Positions 26,299 to 35,339 are shown, counted from the stretch's first letter. The stretch: 64,000 nucleotides of DNA from Bombilactobacillus mellifer (GCF_000970795.1 NZ_KQ034028.1:129541-193540); one strand, 5' to 3'. Numbers and translations: made by a program. The notes: generated by a model not told the origin, from the letters alone.

Positions 26299-27720
26299 AT
26301 GGTAAATCAGGATTTATTGCGGCAACTACCGGCGGTGAATGATCTTTTACAAGATGAGCAGATTCAACAATTAGCACAAACTTATAATATGCAATTCATT
26401 AAAGAAAATGTCCAGCAAGTGATTGCAAAACAACGTAACAAAATTAGTATCAATGCTAAAGTAGAACTGGATCCTCAAGTGCTGGTAAAAAAAGTCAAAG
26501 AGCAAGTCACCCAACAGACTGCGGCTTCGTTAACGGCGGTGATTAATGCTACCGGAATTATTTTACATACTAATTTGGGACGGGCGGTTTTAGCACCAGC
26601 GGTGCAACAAGAATTGCAGGCCATTGCTTTTAATTATTCTAATTTAGAGTATAACGTGTCTGCCAAAGCTCGAGGCAGTCGCTATGATCATGTTGAAAAA
26701 CTATTAACGCAGCTTACGAAGGCCCCAGCAGCGCTGGTGGTTAATAATAATGCCGCAGCGGTAATGTTAATTTTGGCTACCCTGGCGCAGGATCGAGAGG
26801 TTATTGTTTCTCGGGGCGAATTAGTTGAGATCGGGGGCTCGTTTCGCATTCCGGAGATTATTACCAGTATCCAGGGACACTTAACCGAAGTGGGAACAAC
26901 GAATAAGACCCGCTTAAGTGATTATCAAAGAGCTATTAATGAACAAACGGGGGCCATTTTAAAAGTTCATACCAGTAACTATAAGATCGTAGGCTTTACA
27001 GAGACTGTGGCCGAGGACCAATTGCTGCAGTTGGCACGGTCTAAGGGTTTGCCGCTCATTACAGATCTGGGCAGCGGTTTAATGGTCGATTTGAAAGCTG
27101 CGGGGATCGAGTCGGAACCCACGGTGGCTCAAGTGGTGCAAAATAGCGATTTAGTGGCTTTTTCCGGTGATAAGCTATTAGGAGGACCCCAAGCAGGCAT
27201 TATTGTGGGTCAAAAGAAGTATATTGATCAACTAAAACAAAACCAACTATTAAGGGCTTTGCGGATTGATAAACTGACTTTAGCGGCTTTAGAAGCGACG
27301 TTGCGCATTTATCAGCAGGGAGCAGATGTCTGGCAAGCCATTCCGACTTTACAAATGTTAACCAGTAGTTCCGAATTGTTGTTGGCCAAAGCTCACAAAC
27401 TGCAAAAACTACTGGCCCCAATCCCGCATTTAACTACTCAGCTGTGTGAGGGATTTTCCGCGGTTGGCGGGGGAACTTTTCCCGATTTGCAGCTGCCGAC
27501 TTTTCTTGTAGAAGTACAGCCAAAAAGCTTATCTGTAACACAATTAGATACCAAGCTGCGACAAGCAGCTCCCCCGATTATTACACGAGTGAAGGATAAT
27601 ACGATTCAACTTGATGTCCGGACATTATCCGACACTAATTTGTTACAAATTGCACAAACTTTTAAAGAAATTATGGCAGACAAGGGAGCTCATGGACATG
27701 AAGAAAATTTCAAAAGATGA
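26299..27720 (+). CDS. selA: L-seryl-tRNA(Sec) selenium transferase SelA
   Basis: A 473-residue PLP enzyme that converts seryl-tRNA(Sec) to selenocysteyl-tRNA(Sec). INATGIILHTNLGRAVL near residue 85, and the PLP Lys292 in FSGDKLLGGPQAG, are diagnostic. RYDHVEKLL and NNNAAAVMLIL are further core blocks. AAGGTG precedes the ATG, two bases after the desulfurase stop. With this gene, selB, selD and the tRNA the Sec pathway in the window is complete. Confidence 0.95.
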   Translation: MVNQDLLRQLPAVNDLLQDEQIQQLAQTYNMQFIKENVQQVIAKQRNKISINAKVELDPQVLVKKVKEQVTQQTAASLTAVINATGIILHTNLGRAVLAPAVQQELQAIAFNYSNLEYNVSAKARGSRYDHVEKLLTQLTKAPAALVVNNNAAAVMLILATLAQDREVIVSRGELVEIGGSFRIPEIITSIQGHLTEVGTTNKTRLSDYQRAINEQTGAILKVHTSNYKIVGFTETVAEDQLLQLARSKGLPLITDLGSGLMVDLKAAGIESEPTVAQVVQNSDLVAFSGDKLLGGPQAGIIVGQKKYIDQLKQNQLLRALRIDKLTLAALEATLRIYQQGADVWQAIPTLQMLTSSSELLLAKAHKLQKLLAPIPHLTTQLCEGFSAVGGGTFPDLQLPTFLVEVQPKSLSVTQLDTKLRQAAPPIITRVKDNTIQLDVRTLSDTNLLQIAQTFKEIMADKGAHGHEENFKR

Positions 27721-28021
27721 ATTATTAGAAGATGATGTTTTAGGTCAATTGGAAAAAGTAATTGATCCGGAGTTGGGCATTGATATTGTTAATTTAGGTC
27801 TTATCTATAATATCAGTTGCCATGATGCCAAATGCTTAATTACGATGACATTAACGATTATGGGCTGTCCATTGAGCGACTGGTTATCGCAAGAAATTAT
27901 TGCCAAAGTCACTGCTTTGGATGGGATTGACGAATGTGAGATTAATTTAGTCTGGGAGCCGGTTTGGACTACTGATAAAATGAGCCGCTACGCCAAACTA
28001 TTTTTGGGGATTCACGGATAA
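27698..28021 (+). CDS. DUF59 metal-sulfur cluster assembly protein
   Basis: A 107-residue protein of the DUF59/MIP18 family, similar to SufT and PaaD. VIDPELGIDIVNLGLIY is the family core, and TMGCP-type sequence (TIMGCPLSDWL) holds the conserved Cys; VWEPVWTTDKMS is the usual end. AGGGAG lies nine bases before ATG 27698, inside the end of selA; an ATG at 27692 is less well spaced. It may help insert Fe-S clusters, perhaps into PrdC-linked electron carriers, or work with the neighbouring desulfurase. Confidence 0.88.
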   Translation: MKKISKDELLEDDVLGQLEKVIDPELGIDIVNLGLIYNISCHDAKCLITMTLTIMGCPLSDWLSQEIIAKVTALDGIDECEINLVWEPVWTTDKMSRYAKLFLGIHG

Positions 28022-28070
28022 GGCAGCTGTTTCAACCAGGCCTGGGTTGACGATTAATGAGGATAGATCA

Positions 28071-28661
28071 ATGTTGAATAAAATACTTAAAATCAGCGAT
28101 AAAAAAAGTCCCTACTTTTGGGATTATTTAAATACTTTGCGAGCCAGTATTTTAGGCGCCAATGATGGAATTATTTCTGTCTCGGGCATAGTTTTAGGAG
28201 TGACCGGCGCTAATTTGGGTTCGCAGGCGTTATTTATTAGTGGCGTTTCGGGAATGCTGGCCGGTGCTTGTTCGATGGCTGGCGGTGAATGGATGTCAGT
28301 GAGTACACAGCGTGATCTGCAATTAAAAACGATTGAGGAACAAAAAGATCTCAGCCGCTGTCAGGACTGTCCCGTGAAATTAAAAAGCAGTGATTTACTG
28401 ATGCCCTTACACGCAGCTTGTATGTCCTTTACCTCTTTTATTTTTGGCTCGTTAATCCCGTTGCTGGCGATTACTTTTTCCCTTCCGCGGTTTCGCATTA
28501 TGAATACCGTGGTGGCTATGAGCTTATCTTTATCGTTAAATGCAATTATTAGTACTTATAATACCAATATTTCTACCCTCAAAACCTTGTTCCGAAATAA
28601 CATTACTGGTTTTGCTACCATTCTGATTACTTTTATTTTAGGAGTAATTTTTTCTACTTAA
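28071..28661 (+). CDS. VIT family membrane protein
   Basis: A 196-residue membrane protein of the VIT1/CCC1 type. The first helix carries GANDGIISVSGIVLGVTGA, the second GVSGMLAGACSMAGGEWMSVSTQ, and three more helices lie in the C-terminal 85 residues. An odd feature is the short cytosolic segment SRCQDCPVK with a CxxC pair, in place of the longer metal-binding domain of some relatives. GAGG lies eight bases before ATG 28071. Family members move iron or manganese; the role in this selenium operon is unclear. Confidence 0.82.
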   Translation: MLNKILKISDKKSPYFWDYLNTLRASILGANDGIISVSGIVLGVTGANLGSQALFISGVSGMLAGACSMAGGEWMSVSTQRDLQLKTIEEQKDLSRCQDCPVKLKSSDLLMPLHAACMSFTSFIFGSLIPLLAITFSLPRFRIMNTVVAMSLSLSLNAIISTYNTNISTLKTLFRNNITGFATILITFILGVIFST

Positions 28662-28696
28662 TTGAGTTTAATAGTGATTCTTTTTACTATAGAAAA

Positions 28697-28705
28697 TGAT
28701 ATAAT
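28697..28705 (+). promoter_or_regulatory. extended -10 promoter of prdC
   Basis: TGATATAAT matches the TGnTATAAT extended -10 element and lies 42 bases upstream of the prdC start, so prdC probably has its own promoter. Confidence 0.55.
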
Positions 28706-28747
28706 ATAGTTGCTATGTGTGTTCTCCCTGAAGAAGGGAAGTATATT

Positions 28748-30061
28748 TTGACTTTAATTAAATTACCCTTAAAGCAAAGTGTGGGTGGACCTGATAAACC
28801 CACAGTGAATGTGGGTGACAGTGTCAGATGTGGTCAGGCAATTGCTGTTCCTCAAGGACTAGGTGCTAAATTGCATGCTAGTGTAGATGGGGAAGTGACT
28901 AACGTTACCGATAAGGTAATTGAAATTAAGGCTTCCGACCAACAAACTTACGATTACGTTAAAATCCCGGCCGAGCTTTCTAATTTAGAGGCAATTAAAG
29001 AAGCCGGAATTGTCGGTTGTGGGGGAGCTGGGTTCCCTGCGTATAACAAATATGCGCAACAAATTCCGGATGGTCATTTATTTATTAATGCCGCGGAGTG
29101 TGAACCGATTTTAGGCCATAATATTTCACGGATTATTACTGATGCTGAAAAAATCATTCGGGGCATTGAATATGTTAAAGAAATCGTGGGCGCCAAAGAT
29201 GTGGCCATTGCTATTAAACGTAAACATACCAATGCTGTGGCACTTTTAGAAGAAGCTATTCGGGGACATGATGATATTTCTTTGGAATTAATGTTGAATC
29301 GGTACCCGGAAGGTGAGGAGCGCGCGATTATTCGTGATTCTAAATTGCATAAATTACTAAAAACTGACGACTTGCCTTATGCGGCGAATGCGATTGTCAC
29401 TAATGTCGAAACCGTCTTTCGTGTAGCAGAAGCCATCGAAGATCGCAAACCAGTCATTTCTAAAGATATTACAGTGGCTGGTCGGTTGCATGGAGATAAT
29501 GAGGTTGTAGAAGTAAAAAAGGATGTTCCGATTGGGACGATGGTTGGCAACATTTTAGAGGATTATCCCAACATGGCCCAATATGGGGAATTAATTATGG
29601 GTGGTCCTTTTACTGGAAGCCGTACGGATATTGCCGCTCCGATTACTAAAACTTCCGGAGGAATTATTGCGACAATTCCATTTCCAAGCTTAAAGGGTAA
29701 AAAAGTTGGTTTATTGGCTTGTGCCTGCAGTGCTACACCGGAGCGTATGAAAGAGATCGCTGCTTCCATGGATGCCGAAGTTGTGGGTGTCGAATGGTGT
29801 AAAAATGCAGTAGTTAATGAAAAAACAGGTCATGCTAAATGTATTAATCCGGGTATCTGTCCGGGTCAAGCGGAAAAAGTCTTAAAATTACGCGCTGATG
29901 GTGCTGATACTTTATTAGTTGGTAATTGTACGGATTGTACCAATACGGTAATGGGAATTGCTCCTAAGTTGAATTTGCCGGTTGTTCATACAACCGATTT
30001 TGCGCGCCGGGCTACAGGTGAACGCATTATGCGGCATATGTTACCGGAAAATGATCAATAA
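28748..30061 (+). CDS. prdC: proline reductase electron-transfer protein PrdC (RnfC-like)
   Basis: A 437-residue RnfC-like protein thought to pass electrons from NADH to the proline reductase. LKQSVGGPDKPTVNVGD opens the protein, GIVGCGGAGFPAYNKY binds flavin/NADH, NAAECEPILGHN is the conserved middle, and cysteines in LACACSA, GICPGQAEK and GNCTDCTN could hold redox centres. No in-frame TGA occurs, so this PrdC has no Sec. TTG 28748 is chosen since GAAGGG lies eight bases upstream and homologues begin close to LKQ; the ATG at 28715 is further from homologous sequence. Confidence 0.9.
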   Translation: MTLIKLPLKQSVGGPDKPTVNVGDSVRCGQAIAVPQGLGAKLHASVDGEVTNVTDKVIEIKASDQQTYDYVKIPAELSNLEAIKEAGIVGCGGAGFPAYNKYAQQIPDGHLFINAAECEPILGHNISRIITDAEKIIRGIEYVKEIVGAKDVAIAIKRKHTNAVALLEEAIRGHDDISLELMLNRYPEGEERAIIRDSKLHKLLKTDDLPYAANAIVTNVETVFRVAEAIEDRKPVISKDITVAGRLHGDNEVVEVKKDVPIGTMVGNILEDYPNMAQYGELIMGGPFTGSRTDIAAPITKTSGGIIATIPFPSLKGKKVGLLACACSATPERMKEIAASMDAEVVGVEWCKNAVVNEKTGHAKCINPGICPGQAEKVLKLRADGADTLLVGNCTDCTNTVMGIAPKLNLPVVHTTDFARRATGERIMRHMLPENDQ

Positions 30062-30150
30062 ACATCTTGTATACTACCAATGTACGATGACTAACTTCAC
30101 AGCACTGCAATGTGGGTATTAAAAATTAGTTAGTAGTTTGCAACAACGTG

Positions 30151-30199
30151 AAAGTGTTCCAATTAATTGGTAATATAACAATTTTTGGAGCACTTTTTA
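30151..30199 (+). terminator. intrinsic terminator after prdC
   Basis: AAAGTGTTCCAA pairs with TTGGAGCACTTT (one G-T pair) and is followed by further T residues. Confidence 0.7.
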
Positions 30200-30257
30200 T
30201 ATTTAACAATAAATTATTTTGGTATTACTTGTGATTAATTTAATTTTTGGGTGAAGC

Positions 30258-30378
30258 TTGACAATCAAATAAAAAAACGACTAATCATTAGTCGTTTTTT
30301 GCTTCAGAAATCAGACGAAAGTATAATTTCCGGAAGAGATTTTTAATCTTCTTGATAAACAAGAAGTTTGATTGTCAA
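30258..30378. repeat. inverted repeat and hairpin in the tRNA-Sec trailer
   Basis: TTGACAATCAAA (30258-30269) and TTTGATTGTCAA (30367-30378) are perfect 12-base inverted copies; the second touches the encoded CCA of tRNA-Sec. Between them lie a CTTCTTG/CAAGAAG hairpin (30348-30366) and the terminator at 30272-30300. Confidence 0.65.
30272..30300. terminator. terminator of tRNA-Sec (symmetrical)
   Basis: A-run, CGACTAAT, then ATTAGTCG and T-run; works on both strands but most useful for the minus-strand tRNA. Confidence 0.8.
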
Positions 30379-30475
30379 TGGCGGGAACGTGTGGGAATTG
30401 AACCCACCCAAGAAGCTTTCAACTCCTCATACTGGTTTTGAAGACCAGAGGGAACACCAGAACCCATCCGCTCCC
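30379..30475 (-). tRNA. selC: tRNA-Sec (anticodon UCA)
   Basis: A 97-base tRNA read on the minus strand. The anticodon loop CTTCAAA (UCA at 30441-30439) is held by the stem CTGGT/ACCAG. The acceptor stem GGGAGCG pairs with CGTTCCC; an eighth pair, expected in bacterial tRNA-Sec, would be G-A. The T stem is GTGGG/CCCAC. A long variable arm (AGGAG, loop, CTTCT) and an extended D arm are as in tRNA-Sec. The discriminator is G and CCA is encoded at 30381-30379. It points away from the APC permease gene and ends at the terminator on its left. Confidence 0.93.
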
Positions 30476-30830
30476 ACATCCGATTCTAACATAAAGATTT
30501 TCCAAAGGAAACCATTCTTTCAGAACTAGAATCGAAAGCCAGTGCAAAACTGAAAACTGTGGTGGTCATTGATAATTGCTTTGTAACAAATCAAAAAAGA
30601 TGCACCAGATAGGAGTTTTCGTTGTAGTGGGTTCAGGACCACAGCGCACATTGAAGTAGTTACAATTGTGCAAATAGTATTGACTAACGGAATGGATAAA
30701 GAAAATGATGATGCGAACGCGGTAAATCTGTTTGTGCCATGAAAGCTCTCAAAAGCAGGTGTTAGCAAGGACAATTCATTGCATTATCAAGTCAATACAA
30801 TAATGTAAAACAAAGTTAGGGTGGAGATAA
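30476..30830. other. intergenic region between tRNA-Sec and the APC permease
   Basis: About 350 bases without a convincing gene. Directly upstream of the tRNA, CGATTCTA (30481-30488) and TAGAATCG (30527-30534) form an inverted repeat whose left arm contains a possible minus-strand -10 (TAGAAT). The rest shows no ribosome site with a credible frame. Confidence 0.45.
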
Positions 30831-32441
30831 TTGAAAAATAAAAAAAAGATGAGTCTTTTTTCGATTGTCATGATAGCTTTAAGTTCGTTAATCGGCTCCG
30901 GGTGGCTATTTGGATCGTGGGAAGCCTCAAAAATGGCTGGTCCGGCCGCAATTTTATCATGGATTATCGGCGGATTGATTATTTTTTTAATTGCGTATAA
31001 TTACATTGAAATTGGTACCATGTTCCCAGAGTCAGGAGGAATGAGCAAGTACGCCCAATATTCCCATGGATCTTTATTAGGATTTATCGCCGCCTGGTCG
31101 AATTGGATATCATTGATTACCATTATTCCCATTGAAGCAGTAGCCACGGTACAATACATGAGTAATTGGCCGTGGAGTTGGGCCCGCTTTGCACGCGGCT
31201 TTTTAGCACACGGTGTTATTACCAATGCTGGTCTCTTAGTGGTAATTTTAATCATTATCATTTTTACGTTAATTAATTATTGGTCAGTGACACTGATGGC
31301 CAATTTTACGTCATTGATTTCCTTTTTCAAAATTGGCTTGCCAATCTTAACTATTCTAGTGATTACTTTTGCCAGTTTTCATCCGTCGAATTATGGCACC
31401 AATATGCATCAATTTTTCCCTTACGGAACGGCTCCGGTGTTAGCTGCAACTTCTTCGGCAGGAATTATTTTTTCTTTTAATGCTTTTCAAACCATTATTA
31501 ATATGGGTAGTGAAATCGAAAAACCTGAAAAATATATTGGCAAGGGTATTGTCCTGTCATTATTAATTTCGGGTATTATCTATATTTTTTTACAAAGTGC
31601 TTTTATTACCGCAATGCCACATAGTGCTTTGGCTCAGGGTTGGCAGCATTTAAATTTTGAGTCGCCTTTTGCCGATTTGGCGATTGTTTTAGGCATTAAC
31701 TGGCTGGCTATTTTGTTATATATTGATGCCTTTGTCTCACCCTTTGGGACCGGAGTTTCCTTCGTTGCTTCAGCTTCACGCGCTTTAGCAGCTATGGAGA
31801 GCAATCAGCATTTACCTAAATTTGTTGGCCATATTAGTTCCAAATATCGCTTGCCTCGGGCAGCGATGGTGGTTAATGCTTGTTTGAGTATTGTGATGGT
31901 CTTCTTCTTTCGGTCATGGTCGCTTTTGACGACGGTCTTATCTGCCGCAACTTTAATTGCTTATTTAATGGGACCCGTCACGGCGGTATCTTTGCGTAAA
32001 TTAGGACCCCAGTTATATCGCCCGATCAAACTCAAAGCCTTGAAGGTGATCGCACCGCTCGCTTTTGTCTTAACGTCGCTAGCCATTTATTGGTCTTTGT
32101 GGCCCACCACGATTGAAGTCATCGGGATTATTTTATTAGGTTTGCCATTATATTTATTTTATGAGCAAAAGCAGCATTTTGTGGGGTTCAAAGTCAATTT
32201 TCGAGCTGCACTATGGATGATCGTCTATTTATTTGTGCTGTCCGTGATTTCTTATTTGGGTAGCCGCCATTTTGGAGGCATCAATTGGCTGATCTATCCG
32301 TGGGATCAAGTAGTGGTGATTATAAGTGCTCTAGTGTTTTACGAATGGGGTATCCAAAGTGCCGTTAAAACTAAAGATTTACAAGAAGCTTTTCAGTTAA
32401 ATGCGTTGGTGCAAAAATCCGCAGCAGCTGAGGAGAATTAA
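30831..32441 (+). CDS. APC-family amino acid permease
   Basis: A 536-residue permease with twelve or more helices. SLIGSGWLFGSWEASKMAGPAA is the substrate-site helix 1 of the amino acid-polyamine-organocation superfamily, followed by FPESGGMSKYA and a conserved ATSSAGIIFSFNAFQTIINMGSEIE in helix 6. TTG 30831 is chosen since GGAG lies four bases upstream. It is monocistronic, ending at a terminator. Substrate is not readable; as a neighbour of the proline block it is a candidate importer for an amino acid used there. Confidence 0.85.
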   Translation: MKNKKKMSLFSIVMIALSSLIGSGWLFGSWEASKMAGPAAILSWIIGGLIIFLIAYNYIEIGTMFPESGGMSKYAQYSHGSLLGFIAAWSNWISLITIIPIEAVATVQYMSNWPWSWARFARGFLAHGVITNAGLLVVILIIIIFTLINYWSVTLMANFTSLISFFKIGLPILTILVITFASFHPSNYGTNMHQFFPYGTAPVLAATSSAGIIFSFNAFQTIINMGSEIEKPEKYIGKGIVLSLLISGIIYIFLQSAFITAMPHSALAQGWQHLNFESPFADLAIVLGINWLAILLYIDAFVSPFGTGVSFVASASRALAAMESNQHLPKFVGHISSKYRLPRAAMVVNACLSIVMVFFFRSWSLLTTVLSAATLIAYLMGPVTAVSLRKLGPQLYRPIKLKALKVIAPLAFVLTSLAIYWSLWPTTIEVIGIILLGLPLYLFYEQKQHFVGFKVNFRAALWMIVYLFVLSVISYLGSRHFGGINWLIYPWDQVVVIISALVFYEWGIQSAVKTKDLQEAFQLNALVQKSAAAEEN

Positions 32442-32462
32442 AAAGACTAAGCGACAGCATTC

Positions 32463-32496
32463 AAAAAGGGTCTGCTATTACAAGCAGACCCTTTTT
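32463..32496. terminator. bidirectional terminator between permease and luxS
   Basis: AAAAAGGGTCTGCT and AGCAGACCCTTTTT form a 14-base-pair stem with a six-base loop. Confidence 0.92.
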
Positions 32497-32513
32497 AAGT
32501 GTTACGTCAACTT

Positions 32514-32987
32514 TTAAATAACGTGGCGTTCAAATGGTTGGTCGCTGATACCTTCTTCGAGAATTTTTTTACACCATTCTTTAGCAGAGAAGAGCGAATG
32601 ATCGCGGTAGTTACCGCAACTTTCGATGGTTGTACCTTGAACATCTTCCCATTGAATATGGTCACGAATTTCGGTAAGCGAATCCTTCAAAGCTTGGGCG
32701 ACCTCCGTAGTAGAATGTTCACCCCAGGTAATTAAATGAAAACCGGTGCGGCAGCCAAAAGGTGAGCAGTCAATAACTCCGGTTAGCCGATCCCGCAATA
32801 AACCAGCTAACAAATGCTCGATGGTATGCAAACCAGCTGTAGGAATTGCGTTAGCATTGGGTTGCACTAAACGTAAATCATAATTGGAAATTTTATCGCC
32901 GTTAGCTCCTGTTTCAACAGTAATCAGACGGACATAAGGTGCTTTAACTTTAGTATGATCTAATTCAAAACTTTCAACTTTAGCCAT
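32514..32987 (-). CDS. luxS: S-ribosylhomocysteine lyase LuxS
   Basis: A 157-residue metalloenzyme that splits S-ribosylhomocysteine into homocysteine and the AI-2 precursor. The metal ligands His54 and His58 (HTIEH) and Cys124 (ESCGNYRDH) are present. Length is standard. AAAGGAG precedes the ATG. It lies directly downstream of the MetQ-like and MetE-like genes on the same strand, in keeping with homocysteine recycling. Confidence 0.96.
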   Translation of the reverse strand: MAKVESFELDHTKVKAPYVRLITVETGANGDKISNYDLRLVQPNANAIPTAGLHTIEHLLAGLLRDRLTGVIDCSPFGCRTGFHLITWGEHSTTEVAQALKDSLTEIRDHIQWEDVQGTTIESCGNYRDHSLFSAKEWCKKILEEGISDQPFERHVI

Positions 32988-33004
32988 TTTAAAAAACTCC
33001 TTTA

Positions 33005-33841
33005 CTATTTTAATGAACTAACAGGTTTGTGCACAGCAATTTTAGTGTTGTGGAAACTACTTTTAATATAACGCTGAATGGCAGCATTGTGATACAGTTT
33101 TATTAACTTTTTAGCTTCGGGATATTTTGCCGAAGTCCGGTTACCGACTAAAACATTAACGTTCTTTTTAGTGGTTTGGTTGAGCTTTTCGCGGGTAATT
33201 GTATCGTGGAACACATTTAACCCGCCTTCTTGGGCGACCGTATTGGCGATCAGGGCAGCCGCGACGTCTTTAAGCACCCGCGGGCCAGTCGCACCATCAA
33301 TTTGATAGAATTTAAGATGTTTAGGATTCTTTTGAATGTCAGTCAGGGTTATTTTATTAGACTTTGGATGTTTGACGCTGATTAAGCCCGCAGTATTTAA
33401 TAATTTCAGACCTCGAGTCAGATTCGCCGGATCTTGAGGAATCGCGATTTTAGAGTTCGCGGGTAATTTTTTCAAACTATGATACTTTTTAGAATACAAG
33501 CCCATCGGTTCCAAATACGTAGTACCGATAGCTATTAACTGATTATTGCGATTGTCTTGATTATAAGCTTCTAAATAACCGTAGGATTGGAAGGCATTAT
33601 AATCGACTACTTTTTCATAGGTTGCTTTGTTTAATTGCAAGCTGTCTGTAATTTCTTTAATTTTGATTTTGACATGGGCTTTTTTGGCTTGCGGTGACTG
33701 GGCAATATGGTGCCAGATTTGCTCATCGGATCCACCTTCGACGCCTACGGTAACGGTGCGGGCGGAAGCTGGTTGATTAAAGAAAAAGAAAGTGGCGCCC
33801 ACTAGTAGCAATAAAGTCAGAAATTTTTTGTTAATTTTCAT
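33005..33841 (-). CDS. MetQ/NlpA-family substrate-binding protein
   Basis: A 278-residue exported binding protein. [30 protein letters not shown] and [17 protein letters not shown] are the MetQ-family blocks for methionine-type ligands. The signal peptide ([13 protein letters not shown] to PASA) has no lipobox Cys, which is unusual for a Gram-positive MetQ. ATG 33841 has AGGAGG nine bases upstream and overlaps the end of the MetE-like gene by 11 bases. No ABC ATPase or permease gene is adjacent, so a partner must lie elsewhere. The leader before the operon is a Met T-box. Confidence 0.85.
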   Translation of the reverse strand: MKINKKFLTLLLLVGATFFFFNQPASARTVTVGVEGGSDEQIWHHIAQSPQAKKAHVKIKIKEITDSLQLNKATYEKVVDYNAFQSYGYLEAYNQDNRNNQLIAIGTTYLEPMGLYSKKYHSLKKLPANSKIAIPQDPANLTRGLKLLNTAGLISVKHPKSNKITLTDIQKNPKHLKFYQIDGATGPRVLKDVAAALIANTVAQEGGLNVFHDTITREKLNQTTKKNVNVLVGNRTSAKYPEAKKLIKLYHNAAIQRYIKSSFHNTKIAVHKPVSSLK

Positions 33842-34979
33842 CAGTCCAAACCTCCTGGGCAATTTCTTTGAGTAGTTTAATTTTTTGCCATTGCTGTTCT
33901 GCAGTTAAAATATTACCTTCTTCGGTAGAGGCAAAACCACATTGCGGACTCACTGCTAAACGATCGAGATCCACGTATTGACTGGCTTCATGTATCCGTT
34001 GAATAATAGTTGCTTTGTCTTCCAAAGTTCCGGATTTACTGGTGACTAATCCTAAAACTACTAATTTATTGGGCGCTACTTGTTGCAAGGGTTCAAAGCT
34101 GCCTGCGCGCTCAGAGTCATATTCTAAATAATAGGCCTGGACATTTTCATCAGTAAATAATGGATCCGCCACACTGTCATAACCGCCACTATTGGCCCAA
34201 GTGGAGTGATAATTGCCCCGACAAATATGGGTATTAATGACTAAATCTTGCGGAGCTTGGGAAATGGCGGCATTATTTAATTGGAGGTAGGTTTGTTTGA
34301 GGTCCGCCAAGTTTTGCGGGTCAATCCCGTAGGCAACGTGTTCTGGATGAGTTTGCCAATCGGCGAGTGCCCCCCAGGTACAATCATCTAATTGTAAAGT
34401 ACGACAACCTGCATCATATAAATCCTGGATCACTTGTTGATAAGCTTGGGCAATATCCGTGAGCAAACTGTCAGTATCTGCATAAAATTGGTGCACCGCG
34501 GCTTGATTTTCCGGACGCTGTAATTCCGCCCAAAATTGACTCGGAGCGGGAATGGTTTGCTTGACTTGGGTTTGTTCATGAACGTGATCTTGGACAAATT
34601 GAAAATGTTGAATAAAGGGATGCTGCTGACCATTAATCTTTCCTGTTAAGGTCGCAGTCTCTGCGCGGGTTGTTTCATCATGAAATTGATAACCATTGGG
34701 TGCACTGTGTTTAGTGACGCCATTTAATCCCCAAAAGAAGTCCAGATGCCACCAACTCCGCCGAAATTCACCGTCAGTGACCGCGTGCAGTCCGACTTGT
34801 TCTTCTTGCTGTAGTAAATCAATAATACATTGATCTTCGACGGACTTTAATTGGTCTTGGTTAATTTGACCAGCTTGAAATTGAGTTCGGGCCTGTTTTA
34901 ACGACTCTGGCCGTAAAAAGCTGCCTACAATGTCATAGCGAAATGGTGAATGTTGGCGGACTGTAAAATGATTTGTCAT
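33831..34979 (-). CDS. MetE/YxjG-family methyltransferase
   Basis: A 382-residue protein of the cobalamin-independent methionine synthase C-terminal family, of the Bacillus YxjG/YxjH type (QLDDCTWGAL). Zinc ligands fit His and Cys in NTHICRGNYH, Glu in YYLEYDSERAGS and Cys in SPQCGFAST. It should transfer a methyl group to homocysteine, though the donor may differ from classical MetE. ATG 34979 has GGAGG about ten bases upstream. No in-frame TGA is present, in contrast to the gene at 13377. It is preceded by a T-box with a Met specifier. Confidence 0.88.
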   Translation of the reverse strand: MTNHFTVRQHSPFRYDIVGSFLRPESLKQARTQFQAGQINQDQLKSVEDQCIIDLLQQEEQVGLHAVTDGEFRRSWWHLDFFWGLNGVTKHSAPNGYQFHDETTRAETATLTGKINGQQHPFIQHFQFVQDHVHEQTQVKQTIPAPSQFWAELQRPENQAAVHQFYADTDSLLTDIAQAYQQVIQDLYDAGCRTLQLDDCTWGALADWQTHPEHVAYGIDPQNLADLKQTYLQLNNAAISQAPQDLVINTHICRGNYHSTWANSGGYDSVADPLFTDENVQAYYLEYDSERAGSFEPLQQVAPNKLVVLGLVTSKSGTLEDKATIIQRIHEASQYVDLDRLAVSPQCGFASTEEGNILTAEQQWQKIKLLKEIAQEVWTDEN

Positions 34980-35009
34980 ACTAATTTTTCCTCCCTCAAA
35001 TTCTCTCAA

Positions 35010-35302
35010 TGAGAATAAAAAAAGCGCCCCTAATCACAATAAAAACTGTGAATAGGGACGCTGACGCGTGGTACCACCCAAAAATTCGTTAATTTCTCAC
35101 GAAATTAACCTTTACAAGTACACTGTACAAGCTATACTTGAACGCAATATCGAGCGTTACCCCGCAAATAATTTACTTTCAGTTCATTATTTGATTTGCT
35201 CCCAGACCATATTCAGTGTCTTTAAAGTATCGCTTCTCAGCACCTGCGACTCTCTGTCAACTTTAGCCCCACTTACTCATCTGTTCTTAGCAATTTTTAA
35301 TT
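35010..35302 (-). promoter_or_regulatory. T-box leader (Met specifier)
   Basis: On the minus strand, GGGTGGTACCACG (35079-35067) is the T-box sequence. Stem I carries GAATATGG, with ATG (35210-35208) as specifier, so it should respond to uncharged tRNA-Met. The terminator arm GCGTCCCTA pairs with TAGGGGCGC and a T-run follows (35064-35020). It controls the MetE/YxjG-like and MetQ-like genes. Confidence 0.9.
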
Positions 35303-35308
35303 ATGGCT

Positions 35309-35337
35309 ATCATAAAATCAGAAAGGAAACTTGTCAA
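35309..35337 (-). promoter_or_regulatory. promoter of the Met T-box operon
   Basis: TTGACA (35337-35332) and TATGAT (35314-35309) on the minus strand are 17 bases apart. Confidence 0.8.
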
Positions 35338-35339
35338 GG

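Noticed and set aside
28748-30061. Selenocysteine in PrdC
   Set aside because: No in-frame TGA; redox positions are Cys.
30526-30774. 82-residue minus-strand reading frame
   Set aside because: No ribosome site, no recognisable family, no partner genes; looks like chance in intergenic DNA.
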